A DNA stretch of 6,025 bases, taken from Kiritimatiellia bacterium (GTDB lineage: Bacteria; Verrucomicrobiota; Kiritimatiellia; UBA8416; SLMC01). Made by a program: the position numbers and the translations under genes. Where the stretch lies: assembly GCA_007133745.1 (NCBI GenBank), contig SLMC01000269.1, forward strand, positions 1 through 6,025, read 5' to 3'. Shown here piece after piece: positions 5,350-6,025 of this stretch. The notes under the pieces were generated by a model, which saw only the letters and a program-made list of their open reading frames with translations, made no database searches and was not told the origin of the DNA. Within the stretch, counting starts at the first letter, position 1; each line of letters opens with the position of its first letter.

Positions 5350-5371
5350 ACATACGCAAAAAAGCGTATGT
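5350..5371 (+). promoter_or_regulatory. 8-bp hairpin upstream of hypC
   Basis: ACATACGC (5350-5357) and GCGTATGT (5364-5371) are perfect inverted repeats around a loop of six A, extendable by a G-T and an A-T pair. The element ends 6 bp before the hypC ribosome binding site. It could be a dimer operator or an RNA hairpin in the hypCD leader. There is no following T run long enough for a terminator, and it does not match an FNR, NikR or Fur site known to me. Confidence 0.5.
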
Positions 5372-5390
5372 TTACCGAAAAGGATAGACC

Positions 5391-5609
5391 ATGTGTTTGG
5401 CTGTGCCGATGAGAATTGACGCGTTGACCGAATCGGGAACGGCGGTGGCCGATCTGGACGGCAGCCGTTACGACGTGAACTGTTCCCTGATCGAAAACGC
5501 GCGCGTCGGCGATTACGTCATTGTGCATGCCGGGTTCGCCATCGAGAAACTGGACGAAACCGAAGCGAATACGCGTCTGAAGCTGTTCGAGGAGCTGGGC
5601 GTCGGATGA
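5391..5609 (+). CDS. hypC: HypC, hydrogenase maturation chaperone
   Basis: A complete 72-residue HypC/HupF-family protein. It begins MCLAVPMRI; Cys2, exposed after removal of the initiator Met, is the essential residue that binds the iron centre and contacts HypD and the hydrogenase large-subunit precursor. The second hallmark, GDYVIVHAGFAIEKLDE, lies in the second half at the usual place. Length is typical (70-90). AAAAGGA (5378-5384) precedes the ATG by 6 nt. The stop overlaps the hypD start in GATGA (ATG 5606, TGA 5607-5609), a translational coupling that fits the HypC-HypD complex. It is preceded by an 8-bp hairpin and a repeat-rich gap, so it probably begins its own transcription unit. 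Confidence 0.97.
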   Translation: MCLAVPMRIDALTESGTAVADLDGSRYDVNCSLIENARVGDYVIVHAGFAIEKLDETEANTRLKLFEELGVG

Positions 5610-6025
5610 AATACATTGACGGATTCAGGACTCCCGAAACCGCAACGGCTTTGCGTCGGCAAATCGAAACGTTGTGCGCGAAGCTGGGCGACCGCGTCGT
5701 CAGCATCATGGAGGTGTGCGGCAGCCATACGATGGCGATCGCGCGCTATGGCATTCGGGACCTGCTGCCGGAAAATATCCGCCTGATCAGCGGGCCGGGC
5801 TGCCCGGTTTGCGTGACGGGCTCGGGCTATATTGACGCGGCGCTCGAGTTGGCCGAACAGGGCTGCATGCTGGTCACGTTCGGCGACATGCTGCCGGTGC
5901 CCGGCTCGCACGCGTCGCTGACCGCCGCCCGCGCCCGCGGTGCCCGGATCGAGGTCTGCTACAGTCCGACGGCGGCGATGGAGCTGGCCGGGAAGCATGC
6001 GGATCGCGAGGTTGTGTTTCTGGCC
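5606..6025 (+). CDS. hypD: HypD, Fe-(CN)2CO assembly scaffold (N-terminal part)
   Basis: The first 140 residues of a protein usually about 360-380 long; the frame is open to the window edge. HypD is the iron-sulfur scaffold on which, with HypC and HypE, the Fe(CN)2CO group is built before transfer to the hydrogenase large subunit. Visible are MEVCGSHTMAIARYGI (residues 35-50) and ISGPGCPVCVT (61-71), giving the conserved cysteines C38, C66 and C69, followed by FGDMLPVPGS and an ARARGA segment as in the family. The missing C-terminal part should hold the 4Fe-4S cysteines. The start at ATG 5606 overlaps the hypC stop, and no better upstream start exists. hypE may be expected downstream. Confidence 0.97.
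   Translation, partial: MKYIDGFRTPETATALRRQIETLCAKLGDRVVSIMEVCGSHTMAIARYGIRDLLPENIRLISGPGCPVCVTGSGYIDAALELAEQGCMLVTFGDMLPVPGSHASLTAARARGARIEVCYSPTAAMELAGKHADREVVFLA

Overview
The window is a GC-rich stretch of Gram-negative bacterial chromosome with every recognisable gene on the + strand. An outer-membrane TonB-dependent receptor implies a diderm. The [NiFe]-hydrogenase maturation genes at both ends imply a host with a hydrogenase, though no hydrogenase subunit lies here. The short CstA type and the patchwork of short tandem and inverted repeats between genes recall uncultivated planctomycete-, lentisphaere- or Hydrogenedentes-like lineages. That taxonomic hint is recollection, not proof.

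Layout: 1-843 is the C-terminal 280 residues of HypF (carbamoyltransferase). 844-1079 is an intergenic region holding an octamer-unit palindromic array and a small GAA-loop hairpin. 1080-2921 is a complete TonB-dependent receptor. 2922-3134 holds a second array, now of heptamers, followed by a sister copy of the GAA-loop hairpin. 3135-3609 is a cstA pseudogene with a large internal deletion and a missing 3' half. 3610-3938 is non-coding debris ending in a possible promoter. 3939-4625 is an MNT/HEPN toxin-antitoxin pair whose HEPN gene is frameshifted at an A run. 4641-5159 is a compact nitroreductase-family flavoprotein. 5160-5390 is another repeat-rich gap with nonamer units and an 8-bp hairpin. 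5391-5609 is hypC, which overlaps hypD (5606 to the window end).

HypF makes the cyano ligand precursor on HypE, and HypC-HypD assemble the Fe(CN)2CO unit of the hydrogenase active site, so the two ends belong to one pathway. The 4.5 kb between them looks like accreted and partly decayed accessory DNA. Only the receptor could plausibly be functionally linked, for example to metal uptake, and that is speculation.

The most unusual signal is non-coding. Three intergenic gaps carry the same design, a tandem array of k-mers that switches to its own complement halfway, with k = 8, 7 and 9. Two of them are followed by the same hairpin, in which one base pair has changed by compensatory substitution.
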